Shown: piece after piece, positions 23,064-36,915 of the stretch | Layout: each line of letters opens with the position of its first letter | How positions within the stretch are numbered: the first letter of the stretch is position 1 | Assembly: GCA_963978545.1 (NCBI GenBank) | Contig: OZ021722.1 | Span: forward strand, 40,799,565-40,863,564 | Reading direction: 5' to 3' | Length of the DNA stretch: 64,000 nt | Source of the DNA: Linyphia triangularis | Lineage: Eukaryota > Arthropoda > Arachnida > Araneae > Linyphiidae | Made by a program: the position numbers and the translations under genes | The notes under the pieces: model-generated | Database searches by the model: none | Seen by the model: the letters and a program-made list of their open reading frames with translations, nothing else | Told to the model about the DNA's origin: nothing

Positions 23064-23463
23064 ATTTCCTCATCTTTAACAAAATAATACGAAAAGGGTC
23101 ACTGAAGTAACGACTTCTTTCCTCCGCAAAAATATTAACCAGGCCTTCAAACTTTTTTTAATAAAGTTTTGATAGGCAAATGACAAAAAAAAATTCGCCA
23201 TACCGTTATTCACTTGCAAAAATATTCAACACATGGGAATGTTTAATAATATATGGCTTTTCTATGCAAATATTTTATTATAAATTTCTAAATAATCTTT
23301 GCACACTCAGAAATTGTTTTAATTAATCTCATAATAAAATTCAAAGAAAAAAAATGGTTTCGGTTTAAGTCTAATATATAAATACCTTTCTTCACACATT
23401 TTTATTACTTGCGCTGTTAAAAGAGTATAAAAATGTAACACACAAAAACAAAATGTTTAGTGT
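22326..23463. other. no gene seen; poly(A) tract
   Basis: A 44-nt A run occupies 23018-23061. A 77-codon frame at 22502-22735 is in slightly less AT-rich sequence but has no recognisable product. Confidence 0.45.
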
Positions 23464-23949
23464 AAATCCTTATTACACATTGTCAGCTTTTATGTGTCCA
23501 GCTCGATCGGATGACCGCAAGTGGGTTACAGAGTCCTCCAAATTAGTAACAAAGCATGTATAAAAGCGACCTTTTAGGGACTGTCTCCAAAGTTTTATAA
23601 AATTCATTCTCATTTTCAGTGAATCTATCCCTCAAATTTCAGCTCGATTGGATAACGGTAAAATTGGGTTTATCATCCTAACCGGTTATAGAGTTGCGTG
23701 TGTAAAAGCGTTCTTGTATTGACAGCCGCAAAACATGAAAGAATGAATTCTCATCGACAGTCTATCTGCCAAATATCAGCTTAATTATATGATGGCAAGT
23801 GGGATAAGTAGTCATCTTAAGCGGTTATAGAATTGTAGCGTGTATAAAAGCGGTCTTTAGTTAGTGGGTTAGAAAGTGGGTTAATTAGCCTTCCGCAGGT
23901 TTGTCTGCCCCACACAAACAAACAAAATAGATGTTAATATGAAGGATTC
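23464..23949 (+). repeat. family A element, copy 4 (diverged, internal repeats)
   Basis: Ends AAATCCTTATTACACATTG and TTAATATGAAGGATT are diverged family A ends. Inside, the block around CTCGATCGGATGACCGCAAG is repeated about three times at roughly 150-bp spacing, so family A carries an internal minisatellite. Confidence 0.6.
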
Positions 23950-26900
23950 AAAAAGAATTTTGTACGTAGTTAATTGTCAGCAGAGAATTAAAAGAATCAG
24001 TTTATGAAGAAGTACTTGCCATCATGTTTTTATGCATACACTGTTAGAGCATTTATGTTTTTACTGGAGGAAAAAAAACTTTGAAATATAATTTAGCTGT
24101 TTAGGTTATGATTAGAGATTAGGAAAAGTTGGGATTTTATTGAAAGAATTAATTTATCCTTTGCATTAATTGCTTCATAAAACAACGCTCCCTGCGTAGT
24201 TTCAAGTGGCTATGTTTAATGTGACTAGGAGAGGAGCTATGTTTTTACTTTTCATTATCATTCAGGTAAACATTTCATTCATCCAGTTATACCTTTTACT
24301 CATTTGAAGGTGAAATTATTCAGCAATGCAATAAATAATTTTTAAATAAAGAAGCCACCTTTTAGGTACAAAAAAAGGAAAACAAATCGTCGGCTTAGAG
24401 TGAAAAGGTGATAACTCCACTTATGGTCTTAAATCAATTTTTAGAATATTTGGAAATAGAAAGAAAAGATCCATCGATAAGTAAAAACAACTTAATTATT
24501 GAAATACATTTGTAGTAAATGAGCGATTTAAATAGGCTCAAAAACAGATTGTTAAATTAGCACTTTAGGTTTTCTTGTACTCCTACAAACTTCGACAAAT
24601 TGGAATTTGTACCTTTTCAGTATAGGCTGAAGAAATGCTTTTGTCATGGGAAAATTCCGATGTGTCGAAAATCAGAATGAGTATTAGCCCAATGAAGTAA
24701 CACACACACACACACACACACACGCCAAAAAATCGCATAACGACCTCATTCATACAATTCTAATGGGTTAATAAATCTCAATAATTATGAACATTTAAAA
24801 AATTAATTCTTATCACACAGAGAAATCGCATGTTATTAGTATTGTAATGAAAGAAATCATGGAATGCATGACTATTTTATGCGAAGCGAGATAGTCAACT
24901 CACTTATAGATGCCGATAAAAAAAAACGATTGAATGTTTATTTTCCTTCCACAACAATCTAAAGCTAATAGCTATTTAATTATGCGAGCATTTATTTTCT
25001 TACTTTCACACACTTCCATTGAATAATGTATGTTTGATGATTCACTGCACATTAAGTGAAGTTACTCAACAGATTACTCCATTATTAAACAGTCCTGCTT
25101 AACAAGGAAATTTGTTATTTTCACATACATTACAAAAAAATGTGAGTATTAACGAGGAAAAGTGAGAGAAAAACTATTAGCTATCCATTAAACAACTTTA
25201 ATACAAGTTATGACAACCGGCGAAGTTTTAAAATATTTTGAGCTTCTGTTTTTGAAAAAGGATTATTTTTAAAATGAGTCTAAAAATAAACGCTAAAAAG
25301 TTATTTTTCATTAACTCGCTAAGAAATATTTTGAGGCAATTATTTCTCGGACATACACATAATTTTTCTTAATTAATAGACCACACATTCTTATTTCACT
25401 TAACAAACATTAATGATTTAAGAAGTTTGAAATCAAATCGCTCTTTATTATTATTATTATTTTGACAATTGACTATCATTGCTTTTATATACTTAAGAAA
25501 TACGATTATAAATATTTTTAAGTTAAGTAAAGGAACCTCCACGTTTATCGATTACTATTTGCGGCACAAACATCAGAAAAGTGAAAAAGGTGTGACCTAT
25601 TTTTCCAAATACGAAACGCTTCGAAGTGCAAAAAAGGCTTAAAATAAATGTCAAAGTACGAAAAAGAAGCGTCAAAAGAGGAGGTTGAAAAAAATATTTA
25701 CACTTACATGTCCCTGTTTAGGAGCATAAAGGCTTTAGCTCTTTTCCCACTAAAGAAAAGCATAAATTTAGAATCGGAATGGGGGCAAAACGAGGGTTAA
25801 CACTTCGGAGAAAGTGTTTCGACGTAGGAACACTTTTGACAATTTGTCTTTTAAGGAGAGATAGTATTCTTAAATCATTATTCTGGAACGAAGTCAAAAA
25901 TATATTAACCCTTCCACGGTATTGATGCACATTAATAGATTTAAAGGTAGAAAATCCATGTTTTTTTTAGGCAGTTACTTATGGGAAAAGAGTGGACAGA
26001 GGTAAATGTATTCACGATGACTTCTGACGATTTTTACAAATAAAATATTTAAGAAATGAGACTTATTTAAGAAATGGTTTTTTTCTGTATTGCTATAACG
26101 TAATTTTTTTTAAATAATTATTTGAGTAAAATGTGTTTATGATGCAAAAAACTGATATTTTAAGGAAAAAATAGGAACTAAAAATGCAAACAACTATGTG
26201 GTACTTCATCAATTTGTGAAAAGCAAAAAAAAAGTGCCCATATTTTTATGTGATTTACAAAATAAACAATAAAAACAAACAACAAGGAATGTCGTTCTAT
26301 TTGTGATCTCAAATTTGTTTTTGAAAACACTGACAACACAATGCTTCTATATCTTGAATTTACAAAGAAAGGCAAAGCTTTGTTCATAAAAACTCGTTTA
26401 AACCCGACTTTTCATTAGAAGGGAACCTTATAATTAGTTCGGCACAATAATAGTGAAAAATCAGTTAAAACTTGAAATTAAAGCAAATATTTAATGACAT
26501 ATTCTGATCCTTCATCCTTTGACGAGAACACGAATGCGAACAGGTCGCATTGTGACCTAGAAAAAAGGCTCACCTGCTTGAAATCAATAAAAAGACATTA
26601 GAAATTCTAAATGAACAGTCGGCGAAATGGACAAAATTTAAAACTGACCATTCCACTTCGAACTCCTTTATGATACCGCTTTGGAATGTACAACAAAACA
26701 ACTCAGATTACAAGACCGACTTATCGGAGCGGAGATGTTTTCTTCCTGCCTTGATTCACATATGGAAGAAGAAGAAAAAAAACTTAGATGGAAAAAACTT
26801 CTCCGCCAACCAGTTATAGCAACTTAGAATTAGACGAATAAAACTGAAAGAGGAATGGAGGAAACACGTGTACCGTACATGCGAGACCGCCATCTTAGTG

Positions 26901-28809
26901 TCGCACGTGAAGAGATGGTGGTCAAAGAGAATAAAAATAAAAGTTAGAGGATAAAAAAAGGCCGGAATGTTCGTGTTAATTACTGGATAAGATATGAAGT
27001 GGAGAAAAAAAATTGTTTCATTGAAGAGGAATTATCTTTCGCTTTTGACTAGCAGATTCAATTAATGAGCGTTCATAAATTGCGCCATGCAAGTAGAGGA
27101 AGGTTTGACTGACATCAGGAATTCAAAGGAATTCAATGAGAATAGGAATATTAAGTTGGGGAACAAAACAGAAAAATTAGAACTGTTGTGTTTGCACCCA
27201 TTACCAACGAGATGTTGGGTTAGGGTCATATTTGGTAATACTTTTATTATCAGTAATTTTCTCCTACATCTTCAAAGAGAAGTGTAATTTTAATTATTAT
27301 AAATACTTATTATAATTTCGTATTAATTTAATCAGAAATTGAATACGTTTTTAGAAATAATCGGTTTCCAGTTCAATATTTTGTATTTTTTTTTTATTTT
27401 TTTTTTTTTTTTTGAAAAAAAGGAATACCAGAGTCACATTTTTAAATGTAAAAAGAAAGAGAACTTACTTTTCTTTTAAAAAGTTTTTTAAAAGTATGAA
27501 GTATCAATGTATAAAAAGCTGTTTTATAGGATACCACATCGAATAAAATGATTGGAGGTGGGAAGATGATAGCATTATGCATTATGAGTGTGAGTAGGTT
27601 GTAGGGCGTAATGTCACCTTTTAACGAAACAATTTCTATTATTAGTCAAGAAAACAAATAGGATGTTGAAACAACGCCTAATTTTACAAGTTATGTTAAA
27701 ACAACACCAGTTGTTTTATTTGTTTTGTTGTAAAAAAGAAAAAATTTATTTGACAATACAAATCGATTATCCTCATTTCTTAAAATTCAAATTAAAAAAA
27801 AAGCAGCAAAGAAGACAAGGCACATTGACATTATGTGATATAAATAAGAGACAATGCATGAATTTTTTCTCTCGAAAAACTATGAATTCATATTTAAATA
27901 AATTACAAAAAAAATTGTGAATCTCCAAATTATTGATATAAGTCCTGCCAGTTGCAATTATTTTTATGGAAAAGAATTTGTGTTAAACTTTGGATAATAT
28001 ATATGTATTCATTATTACCTATAACATAAAGTTTGTCAAAGAGGGTTATATAATGGGAGGTTACCACTTTTTAAACACATTTTCTATTACGTAATGAAAG
28101 GCCCTCAATTTTGATTTCCCATTTTCTTTATTTTTATTGCAGATTGATAAAAGGGTAACATTCCAACGGTCCAGTACTTGAATGCAGTTATTTCTATCTA
28201 AGAATCAAATGTTAAATAACGCATTTTCAATATATCTTTTTTATATAAATAAGTATTCATATAAAGTAATTTAAAACTTAAATATGTAATAGTTTAGAAA
28301 ATGTATTTACAATTAAAGAAATTAAAAAATAGTTAGAAATTAAAAATAGATGTCTTCAGCTTCTACAAAAATAGTCTGCTATTATGGTATCTAGATTATT
28401 TGTCGTATTTTCAGAAACGAGCCTCACTTAAAATTTACTTTTAGAAAATAAAAAGAGCAAAAATAAAGTAATGTTAATTCATCGACCAATGCAATTTTAA
28501 TTATTGTACAAAAAGTGAAACATTATTCTAAAAAATTGGATAAAGCACTTTAAGTCTATGAACAACGCAGTCAATGTTAAAGAACATTTAAAATTTTGTT
28601 TAGATTCAACACAATCTCATGTCAAAGTCAGTTGGGAATATTAAAACAAAGCCAGTTGATAGGAAAAGACGAGAATGATATCTGATCAAATAGATGGCAT
28701 TCTTTGCCCTTGAAAGTGAACCTGTCATACGTTTTTTTTTTTTTTTTTTTTTCTTATTGTTTTTTTTTTTTTTACTTTCATTATTGCTTCATTTATTTTT
28801 TGTTTTTAG
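23950..28809. other. no gene recognised; (AC)n microsatellite
   Basis: Long AT-rich stretch. (AC)12 lies at 24700-24723 and a TTA repeat near 25445. T-rich tracts lie at 27387-27412 and 28732-28772. A GC-richer patch at 26520-26960 has a broken open frame that I cannot identify. No RNA gene or dispersed repeat is seen. Confidence 0.4.
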
Positions 28810-28922
28810 ATAAAAATGAAACAAAGTCAGCCGCATGTTTGGCTGACCGGGGCATGCGTCTATTGTTCACGTTTTGTAAAGAGACGCCACTTGAATGTTG
28901 CGAATTGAGATATACGACATAA
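28810..28922 (+). CDS. possible terminal exon
   Basis: A very long pyrimidine tract ending GTTTTTAG meets a 113-bp patch of markedly higher G+C with an open frame to TAA 28920-28922 (KNETKSAACLADRG near the start). The acceptor is excellent and the composition shift is real. The peptide is unrecognised and no partner exon is visible, so this is a candidate only. Confidence 0.18.
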
Positions 28923-29100
28923 TAGGAAAAGCAACAATTGCGACGCATCTAGCCATAGAATCTAGAGGATGTGCTTTTAATCACTAGCTGGATATAAATT
29001 TTTGGAACAACTCTGACTAAAAGAAGTGTAAATGATTCATCTAATAAATTGTTAATGAGAAATTGTTAAACATACCAAGATATTAGGTGGATAAATATTA
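28923..29100. other. spacer
   Basis: AT-rich sequence before the hAT-like element. Nothing recognised. Confidence 0.4.
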
Positions 29101-29108
29101 CTCATAAC

Positions 29109-30909
29109 CAGTGGTAGAAGTGGAAAAAAAAGGTGGGGGGACGGCTAAAAGTTGATGACAAGTGCACCCCCCCTCAACGATACATTTTATAATTTCGTTT
29201 CTAATAACAATAAATTTATAACAATTAAATAAATAACAATTAACTAGTAGAAAGGAAACAATTTTCAACACGAACAAGGGTCCACAATTTATTGTTATTT
29301 TAATGAATATTCTGCGACTTAGTTTTTTTACTAGGAAGTAAAAGATGAAGTGAAGTAATAATTCAACATTATATACATAACTGTTAATTTAGATTTAAAT
29401 ATTGCCTCTCTATATTTTTTTCTAGTTCCTCCAAAGTTAAAATTTGACCAAGTAAAAATACCTATATCTTTATATAAAGTAGTATAATACATTTTTATAA
29501 CACTATGATTTAAATAGGTTTTTTTTCAGTGACTTAAAACTTTTTCTTTCGCATTTCCCTACATGCTTGGTATATTTCTTAAGAAGAAAATCTATGCTTA
29601 ATTAATTTTAGTACTATCTAATATCCCATGCCCAGTATTGCTTGATGTTCAAAGAAATTTATAAACAAAATTAGTGATAAAAACTGAAAAATATAGTCGG
29701 GAAAAAATTAAAAAAATTATACAATTTTGGATTACATGACTCGGAAGACAGTGATAAGATGAATTTGTTTCAACAATTTTGGCATTGATAGTATATACAA
29801 GTATTGTATCGTGCATTCAAAAATTGAAAGTAAAAAAATTGCAAAATATTTTACCTTCTTAAAAGAAATGTTTGCATTTTTCAGCTGTCTCGTTTGGCTT
29901 CATGGATAATTTTTCCTGCACATTTATGAGTTTTACTGGTTTTATGTTTAAAAATCTGCTTTCTTAAGGATTTTCGTTAGTCAAATTCCTTGTCTTCATG
30001 TGGCAAAATGTTACACCCTACCCATTCGTTAGAAAGTTTCAAACCTTGTTTTTTCTGGTTCCAAGCTTTTTAGCAGCCTTTTGTATGTGTTGCATCCAAG
30101 TTTTTGTTCTTCACAAGTAAGCCACGGATACTAGTTGTATTTCTGAAGGTGCGTATCATTTTGTGTCCAATACTTTGGATAAACATTACTGCAGTGCGTT
30201 TTTGCTTACTGTTGCTGCCACGTGCTAGATTCTCTCTTCACGTGGTCTCTTCAACTTAATGCACTTGCACATTTTCCACTGCTCCTTCCTCAACGTTCTG
30301 TAGTGTATCGGAGTCATTTTTCTTACAGTTTTGAAGCCAAATATATCAATCTCATCTTGTTTTGTACTGGATGGATTACGAATACAAATACCGTTTAGAA
30401 TCAGAAGTAAGAGTTAATGGTTAAGTTGGAGGAATACACGGTTTTCTACTAATTAATAATCAACAAAACGCAAAACATTTTAAAGTAAATGATCGAGGAC
30501 AAAACAGGAAATGATAGTGCAATAAATGTCTTTTTCTATCCACTCCTTAATAATCTCAGACAACGGGCGCCGAAACTCTCCGCGCATTTCTAAGAAAAAT
30601 TTACTGAATCTGCTTTAAACAAAACAAAAATGAAAGTATAAAAATTACAAACAGGCAGAAAGCAGAAATAATGAAAATGGTTAATACTATTTTTGTTTTC
30701 CCCTCGCCTTTTAGTTTTTAGACGGATTGAATGTTTTTTAAAATTGGGGGAATAGATTTCGGTAGTTTTAGAAGTGGGGGAATGGATTTCAGTGGTTTTA
30801 GAAGTGGGGGGATGGATTTCAGTGTTTTTAGAAGTGGGGAGACGCATAGGTATTTTCTGGACAAGTGGGGGGACGCGTCACCCCGCGTCTACCCACACTT
30901 CTAGCACTG
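29109..30909 (-). mobile_element. hAT-like DNA transposon, decayed
   Basis: The ends CAGTGGTAGAAGTG and, inverted, CAGTGCTAGAAGTG match, and the 8-bp duplication CTCATAAC flanks them at 29101-29108 and 30910-30917. CAGnG ends plus an 8-bp duplication fit the hAT superfamily. G-rich subterminal motifs (GTGGGGGGACG) occur at both ends. About 30-bp repeats containing TTTTAGAAGTGGGGG run at 30745-30845. On the minus strand near 30400-30260 a short frame, DEIDIFGFKTVRKMTP, loosely resembles a BESS-type motif, which would be odd for hAT. No transposase is readable. Confidence 0.7.
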
Positions 30910-30917
30910 CTCATAAC

Positions 30918-33900
30918 TAGAAAAAACAGCAAGCTTGCCAACATAATCAACAAAATACAAGATGGCTCACGACTATACATGAAATATTGCTGCGTCAAGA
31001 AAATTCTCGAGACACCGAAATCGGCACATTTTATTCATAATAATATTTCCAAGGTTTTTATTAATTTTACAATATTTCCAAATTGCATTTTATCCAAATC
31101 GAATGATTATTAAGGCAAGCTTCTGAAATTCGAAAAAATTCTGCTACTTGTAATTATGAATTCACAAAAAAATGCAAAGAAATTAATTATTTACAAATTC
31201 TAAGATGTAGACAGGATGAACCAAATCCTTATAATATGACGTTGTGCAATGAGTATTAGCATCAACAATCTGCCTTAAAAGTGAGTTATTTATTCAAAAA
31301 TAAATACTACTTTAACATGTTCATCAAAGTTTTTTAGCAGTTACTTTCCTTCTTTTTGAAAATATGAATTTTAATCGAAAAATGTAAGAACGGAAGATCT
31401 AAATAATTAAGTAATAACAAGAGTTTTGGTTAAATATCGCTTTTTAAAATTAAAAGTAGTTAAAAAAAATAATCAAAGACTCACGAGTCAGTAAACAATA
31501 AGTATAATAGAAAAAGTAACAATGTAATCCACAATGATTGTGCGATTAATACGATGTTTCTAGTTAGCAATTCATTCTAAAATGTTAAAATGTAAGTGCG
31601 CTTCATTCAAAATGCTTTTAAAATGTTTAATTAAAATTACTTACATAATTAGAATTTCACAAATCAGTAATAGTAAGTCAGAGTAGAAGAGCATTTAAAA
31701 TCATAAATGGGACGTAGAGTACGGTCATCATACGGTAAAAAATATGCACATTGTTTTACAATCTTTAATTTGATTTTAAAACTTTAAATAGAAAATGTTT
31801 CATAATGTGTTTAAACAACGAACATAAAACAAGTTCAATAGAGCAAAAATATGTAGCATTATTGTGCATTGTGTTTTTTGATGACAATTTTTTCGAAAAC
31901 TAGAGGAAAAAGTTAGGTATATTTTTTTTTAACATTTAACATTGTTTCAACGTCAAATTTAGAAATTAAACATTCTGATTTTCAGACTTAACAAAACACA
32001 ACAATTAGTGAAGGTTTAATAAAGACTTTCAATTCGTGGTGGTGTGTTAAAATCAGAACCAGGAGGAAAAACAAGCGAAACACAAAAAAGTTTTGCTTAC
32101 CACTTCAAAAAAAGTCCTCAAATCGCTGTGTCCATTCTTTGATAAATGTTTTAAAATTAAAGTTTCAGATTTAAGAACATTTGAACGGATATGTCAATAC
32201 ACTCTCATAGAGAGGTAAAAATGTGGTTATATTCTATGTCTTGATAATTATACTATGGATGGATAGCGCAAAAAATGTCAAGATAATCGCCCGTTTAGCT
32301 GAAGCAAATTGCGTCTGGCGCCATGGAACCAACATTCAGGAGGAACTATTGTGTGTTCCCATTTTAGAATGCATTACGAACTCAATAATTCTCTTCTTTT
32401 AAATTGAAACGAAAATAAAAGTATATTAAACTGTCGACAAACAGTCGGCCATCTTTTTGATGAACTGCATTTTAAATAGAGATCGATATAATTAAATAAC
32501 TTTGGAGGAAGTGAAAAGTCGGATGTAAAACCCACTGTCGTGTTCACAGGCGCCAGACGACTTATGCACTGGAACATAAATAACTATTAATATTTTTTAT
32601 ATCCAAATTCTATTCTGTAACTTAATTGGTGTTAAATGCTTTCAAGTAGGAATTCTGGTACAAGAAATAAAAATAATATAAAAAAAAAAAACAAGCACGT
32701 TTAGAGCAGGACTTGAGCGGCATATAATTTATATTGGAGTTAAAATGAAATACAGCAAGATTTTATTGACAATTTTTTTTACAAGATGGAAGAATGTGTT
32801 CTTACATTAATTATGAAGAAGGTATGTTAAATAACTTTCACCAACAATTTTTGACCGACTAATGAATGGCTCATTGGTTTGGTGCCTGGCTGGAGATCTC
32901 TTAAATTAGAAATTCTAAGGCATCGTCCCTAGACGATTGTAGGGTCTGGGGTTTCGAGGGTTAATCGTTTTTCTGGGATTATAACCAGTGTTTAAGCTAC
33001 AAAATTTCTTTAAGAAAAAAATTAAAGTCAAAATTTTCTCAATAGCAAAGTGATCAAATGGATACGAGTTTCGTCATTCTTGATTTTTCATCTAAAATAA
33101 TTAAAAAACCCTATAGTATGAATTCAATATGAACTGTAAATATAAAACTATTTTAACCAACGGAAACACTTTTTTCAATCTTCAGGTTATTAGTTCATTT
33201 AAGTCCATGGTTAATTTTTGAATAACAAAAATGGTGATTTTGCTAATTTTGTAGTAAAATGTTTTGGCGAAAGAGCTAAATCAAATGTTCTAATTTAGCA
33301 ATTGAGAAATGTTTTTAGAAAGCACTCACAGCTTAATCCCTGGTTATAATTCACTGCAAGTTCTCCGGGAAGGTGTTTTCTTTTAAAATTTGGAGAACAT
33401 GTCAAGTTCATGTATTTTCGTTGCAATATTTTGGCATAAACTTAAGTAGATTTTGTACCATGACTATCCATTGTGACCAACTCGATACGAAGCTCAAGTC
33501 CAAAGGAAAGTTAAGAATTTTAAGATATGTCATAATGCTTTAGTTTGTTTCTAGGTCAGTGTAAAGTTTTTGAGGTGGAAATTAAAAATATCTTTTAAAA
33601 TATATTTTGAGAATGTATTATTGAACAGAAATATCCCATAATGCATCCAAAAACTATGGAAGCACGTATAAAAGTTTAAAGGCAGGATAGAATCTTAAAA
33701 TGTCGAGAAGGTGAAAAAATATTAAGCAATATAAAAATCTTCCCTTCCATTTTTAATTTGCGTATTTTTTTAATTGTAAATTGACTTATTTTTTATACTA
33801 GTTAACAACTTACAATGCATATTTTAAATCACAATTCTTAGGTGGTCCATAAAAATGAATAATTTTGATGAGAGGAAAAAAAACTTCTAAAAGCCCTCCT

Positions 33901-34069
33901 CTGAACTGACTGTAAAATATTTTTAATAATTTGGAATAATTAAAAAAAAAAAATGTAGCTAGAAAGTTCACAAATAGGAAACAATTATTTTTTGCTGCAA
34001 TGAAAAGAAAAATTATCCAAATTTTATCGACTTTTAATACTTGAAAAATGTTCGTCGTAATTCGTACAG
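30918..34069. other. no gene recognised; small inverted pair, weak tRNA-like segment
   Basis: AT-rich. CGTCTGGCGCC at 32312-32322 and its inverse at 32549-32559 bracket 226 bp. At about 32870-32975 (plus) GGCTCATTGGTTTGGTGCC and GGGTTTCGAGGG look like worn A and B boxes of an old SINE. Nothing else is recognised. Confidence 0.4.
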
Positions 34070-34102
34070 GTTGGCAAATGTGCTAAGACAGCACCCGGGC
34101 AA
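34070..34102 (+). CDS. possible 33-bp microexon
   Basis: A GC-richer 33-nt segment lies between an acceptor-like TTCGTACAG and a strong donor, GTAAGTAC. It encodes VGKCAKTAPGQ and its length is a multiple of three. The upstream pyrimidine tract is weak and there is no reading context, so confidence is low. Confidence 0.12.
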
Positions 34103-36468
34103 GTAAGTACCGCAGTCAAACCAACATAGAACGGGATTGGGAAACGGTGAGGCTTCGTATGCGGTGATGTACGTTAAAAGATGAATTTATTTGATTTCAA
34201 CGGTGTTTGCCTTAAACTCAAATAATTGTTTTCACCTTAGGAATGTTTATTGTTCGGTTTTTAGCTATTCTGAAAGACAATTTAATTTAAATAGGATGAT
34301 TATACATATAGGATTACTTTAAAGTCACCCAAAATTTCGAATAAAAACCATAAAAGCAACCTCCAGCAAATAATCATATATTTAGTTTCACATTTATGAA
34401 ACGAAAAACTTTCTCCAAAAAGTTGCATGTACTATACAAATTTTGGTGGCTGAGCTTATCATTACTTGCCCATTTAAAAATCAAGAAAATTATAAAATAT
34501 CTGAGTAGGGCTACAAAAAGGAATAACTACATTTCATTTCCGAAATATCCAAGTACAAAATATCCATTTTCCAACAACAAAATCACGATTGCTCTAACTT
34601 GGTACCGAAAAATGGCTTTGTTAATCTACGTCAGTGAACATGGGATAAGATTCGTACAATAATGACTTGTATGCATATTCATTATATGGTGAGGGATTAG
34701 GAAAACTCACAGTATCTTTATAGCTTGTTTTGAAATGGTTTGTGTAGAATAATAATATGAAACGATATTTTTATATATTAAGAAATTAATTACATCCTTT
34801 CTGGAAATTAGGGTTCTAGTGAGTAGTATAAAATCTACATTTTGGCCACCGAAAAATATTTCGCTGGAATAATTGAAGGCAAATTTCTTCAGGAACGCAA
34901 GACACAGGCAAAATTAATCTAAAATATTAAAATTTCCTAATAGATAGCGCAGACATTATTCGGTTAGCTGAAATTTTGATATTCAGGATGATAGTTCAAA
35001 TGAGTGTTTAAATATACTTTGAAACACAAATGCTTTAGAAACATAATAGCCATATTTTAAATTTTCTTCAACTTTTATAAAGCAAAGTATCAGAATATTA
35101 GAAAATAAAGAATTAATGTTTTAAACATAATATAATTTTAAAACATAATTATTAGAATTAGAAGAACACTCAGAATATAGAAACAGGAAAATATATTAAA
35201 AGCATCTACTTTCTTACTAGAATTTCTTCTCCCCTAAATAGCGTCCCTGGAAGTTCATTGAAAATTTGCTAATACATAATGCAAAAAATAAACAAATAAT
35301 AACTTGCATAACGATCTTTTAAACCTTGAGGAAAAATATATTTTTCTTTCCAGCATGCTATTTTCATTGCCAAACAGTTAATCTTGAATAAGCTTATATC
35401 CTTTCCCCCTTCAATTTTAAGAATGGGATGGGGTGGGTAGTGAAGTGAGAGACGAGAACCAGACATTGGCTAGACACAGGCAGACGTCTGTAAACAGATA
35501 CTATGAACGTGCATGAACTTGACTGAGTTCCCCGACGAAAGATCCGCATTTCAATTATACCAGTACACTTTAGGAATTAGAATTATCTAGAAATAGGATG
35601 TCGTTACGTCGCGTTTAATCTTAGGTCAGAATTAAATATAATGTGATACAAATGCAAAATATTATTTGTGTTAAATTAATAAATAATCGACCATCTTATG
35701 TAAGGCGGTAATTGTTGAAGGTGATCAGTTGCATAAAATTAAAAATAATTTCAGTTTACATAAATTTAATACTGTTATATTTTTAACCAATCACTGTATG
35801 ACGCTTTGTAACAACATAAGCTGTGGTTAATGAACCCTTAAATTAAAAAAACATAGTAATACGAAAGAAAAAAAAACGATTAACAAAGACATAATTTAGG
35901 GTAGTTGGGCTGGTAATATATTGACAGGAGAGAGGGAATATCTTATTTTCAATTTTAATTTTTTTTTATTGACAATGCAATTCCCTTTCTACGAGTTTCA
36001 TTTTACGAACAATACAAATAATTATAATGGTCTGTTTTTTGTTAGTGATTTATAGTTTTAATCCAAATAGTTTTGCAAAGTGATTGTCATAAATATTTAT
36101 TAAAAAAAAAAATTAAATGCTCAGCTAGATAAAGCATCCACATATATATTTCAACTAAACGAAGTTTATGTCTTGGCGACTGACCTTTTTCGCTCTCTAA
36201 AATGGTAAATGTTAATAAACATTTCTGGATACTTTCAAAATGTTGGCCGCCTATTGTAAAAATGACAAATTACTATCTTTTTCCTTTAAGATGTGTCACT
36301 AATTGAGTACAAATTTTCCTTGTAATAGTTACTTCTACCTAATTATTTATATTGACTTCCTTTATAGTCACAAGTACATAACATTCACATTCAAAAGCAT
36401 CCATGCTTCCATAAATCAAATTTATAGTATTTTGCAATTCTAGTGTGTTGTATATACTCTCAATTTTC
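34103..36468. other. no gene seen
   Basis: AT-rich sequence with scattered unsupported short frames. No repeat end or RNA gene recognised. Confidence 0.45.
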
Positions 36469-36617
36469 TTAACCCTTCGAGTACGGAATTATTTGAAGAT
36501 TTTTATGGCCATGTGACGGATTTGGATGGACGGATGACGAGTCAGACTCGTCCACCATAACTTTGCCCAAGTAAGCAGATGACGAGTCTCACTCATCAAA
36601 TGTATCCAAAGGGTTGA
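36469..36617. mobile_element. piggyBac-like MITE, about 145 bp
   Basis: Left TTAA followed by CCCTTCGAGTACGG; right CCAAAGGG followed by TTGA. Ends of the CCCTT/AAGGG type beside TTAA suit a piggyBac-type MITE with one mutated target site. Inside is a perfect palindrome, GACGAGTC-A-GACTCGTC, at 36536-36552. Confidence 0.45.
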
Positions 36618-36915
36618 AAATGAACATTAATCTACTTATAAATACTACTTCTAATGAAAAGTTTTTATTTAAGTTTTATTTTAAAACCGAAATATCTTAA
36701 GCAAACGTGTTGAAGAATTAAATTTATTCTCTCAAAGTTAAATGATTTAATAGAATATAAGTTCTATTGCTGCAGATATATTTTATTTCTAGAAAACAAC
36801 ACGAAATTTATACAGTTTGTTTCATTCTCAATTATAAATTCTGTACAAATTAAAAAAAAAATTTAACATATATTCTGAAAAAATGACGAAAGGCGAAAAG
36901 AAAATGAATTCATAA
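36618..36915. other. spacer
   Basis: AT-rich. Nothing recognised. Confidence 0.4.

Noticed and set aside
30590..30847. Minus-strand ORF with a PTSKTTEI repeat
   Set aside because: It is a reading of the roughly 30-bp subterminal repeat of the hAT-like element.
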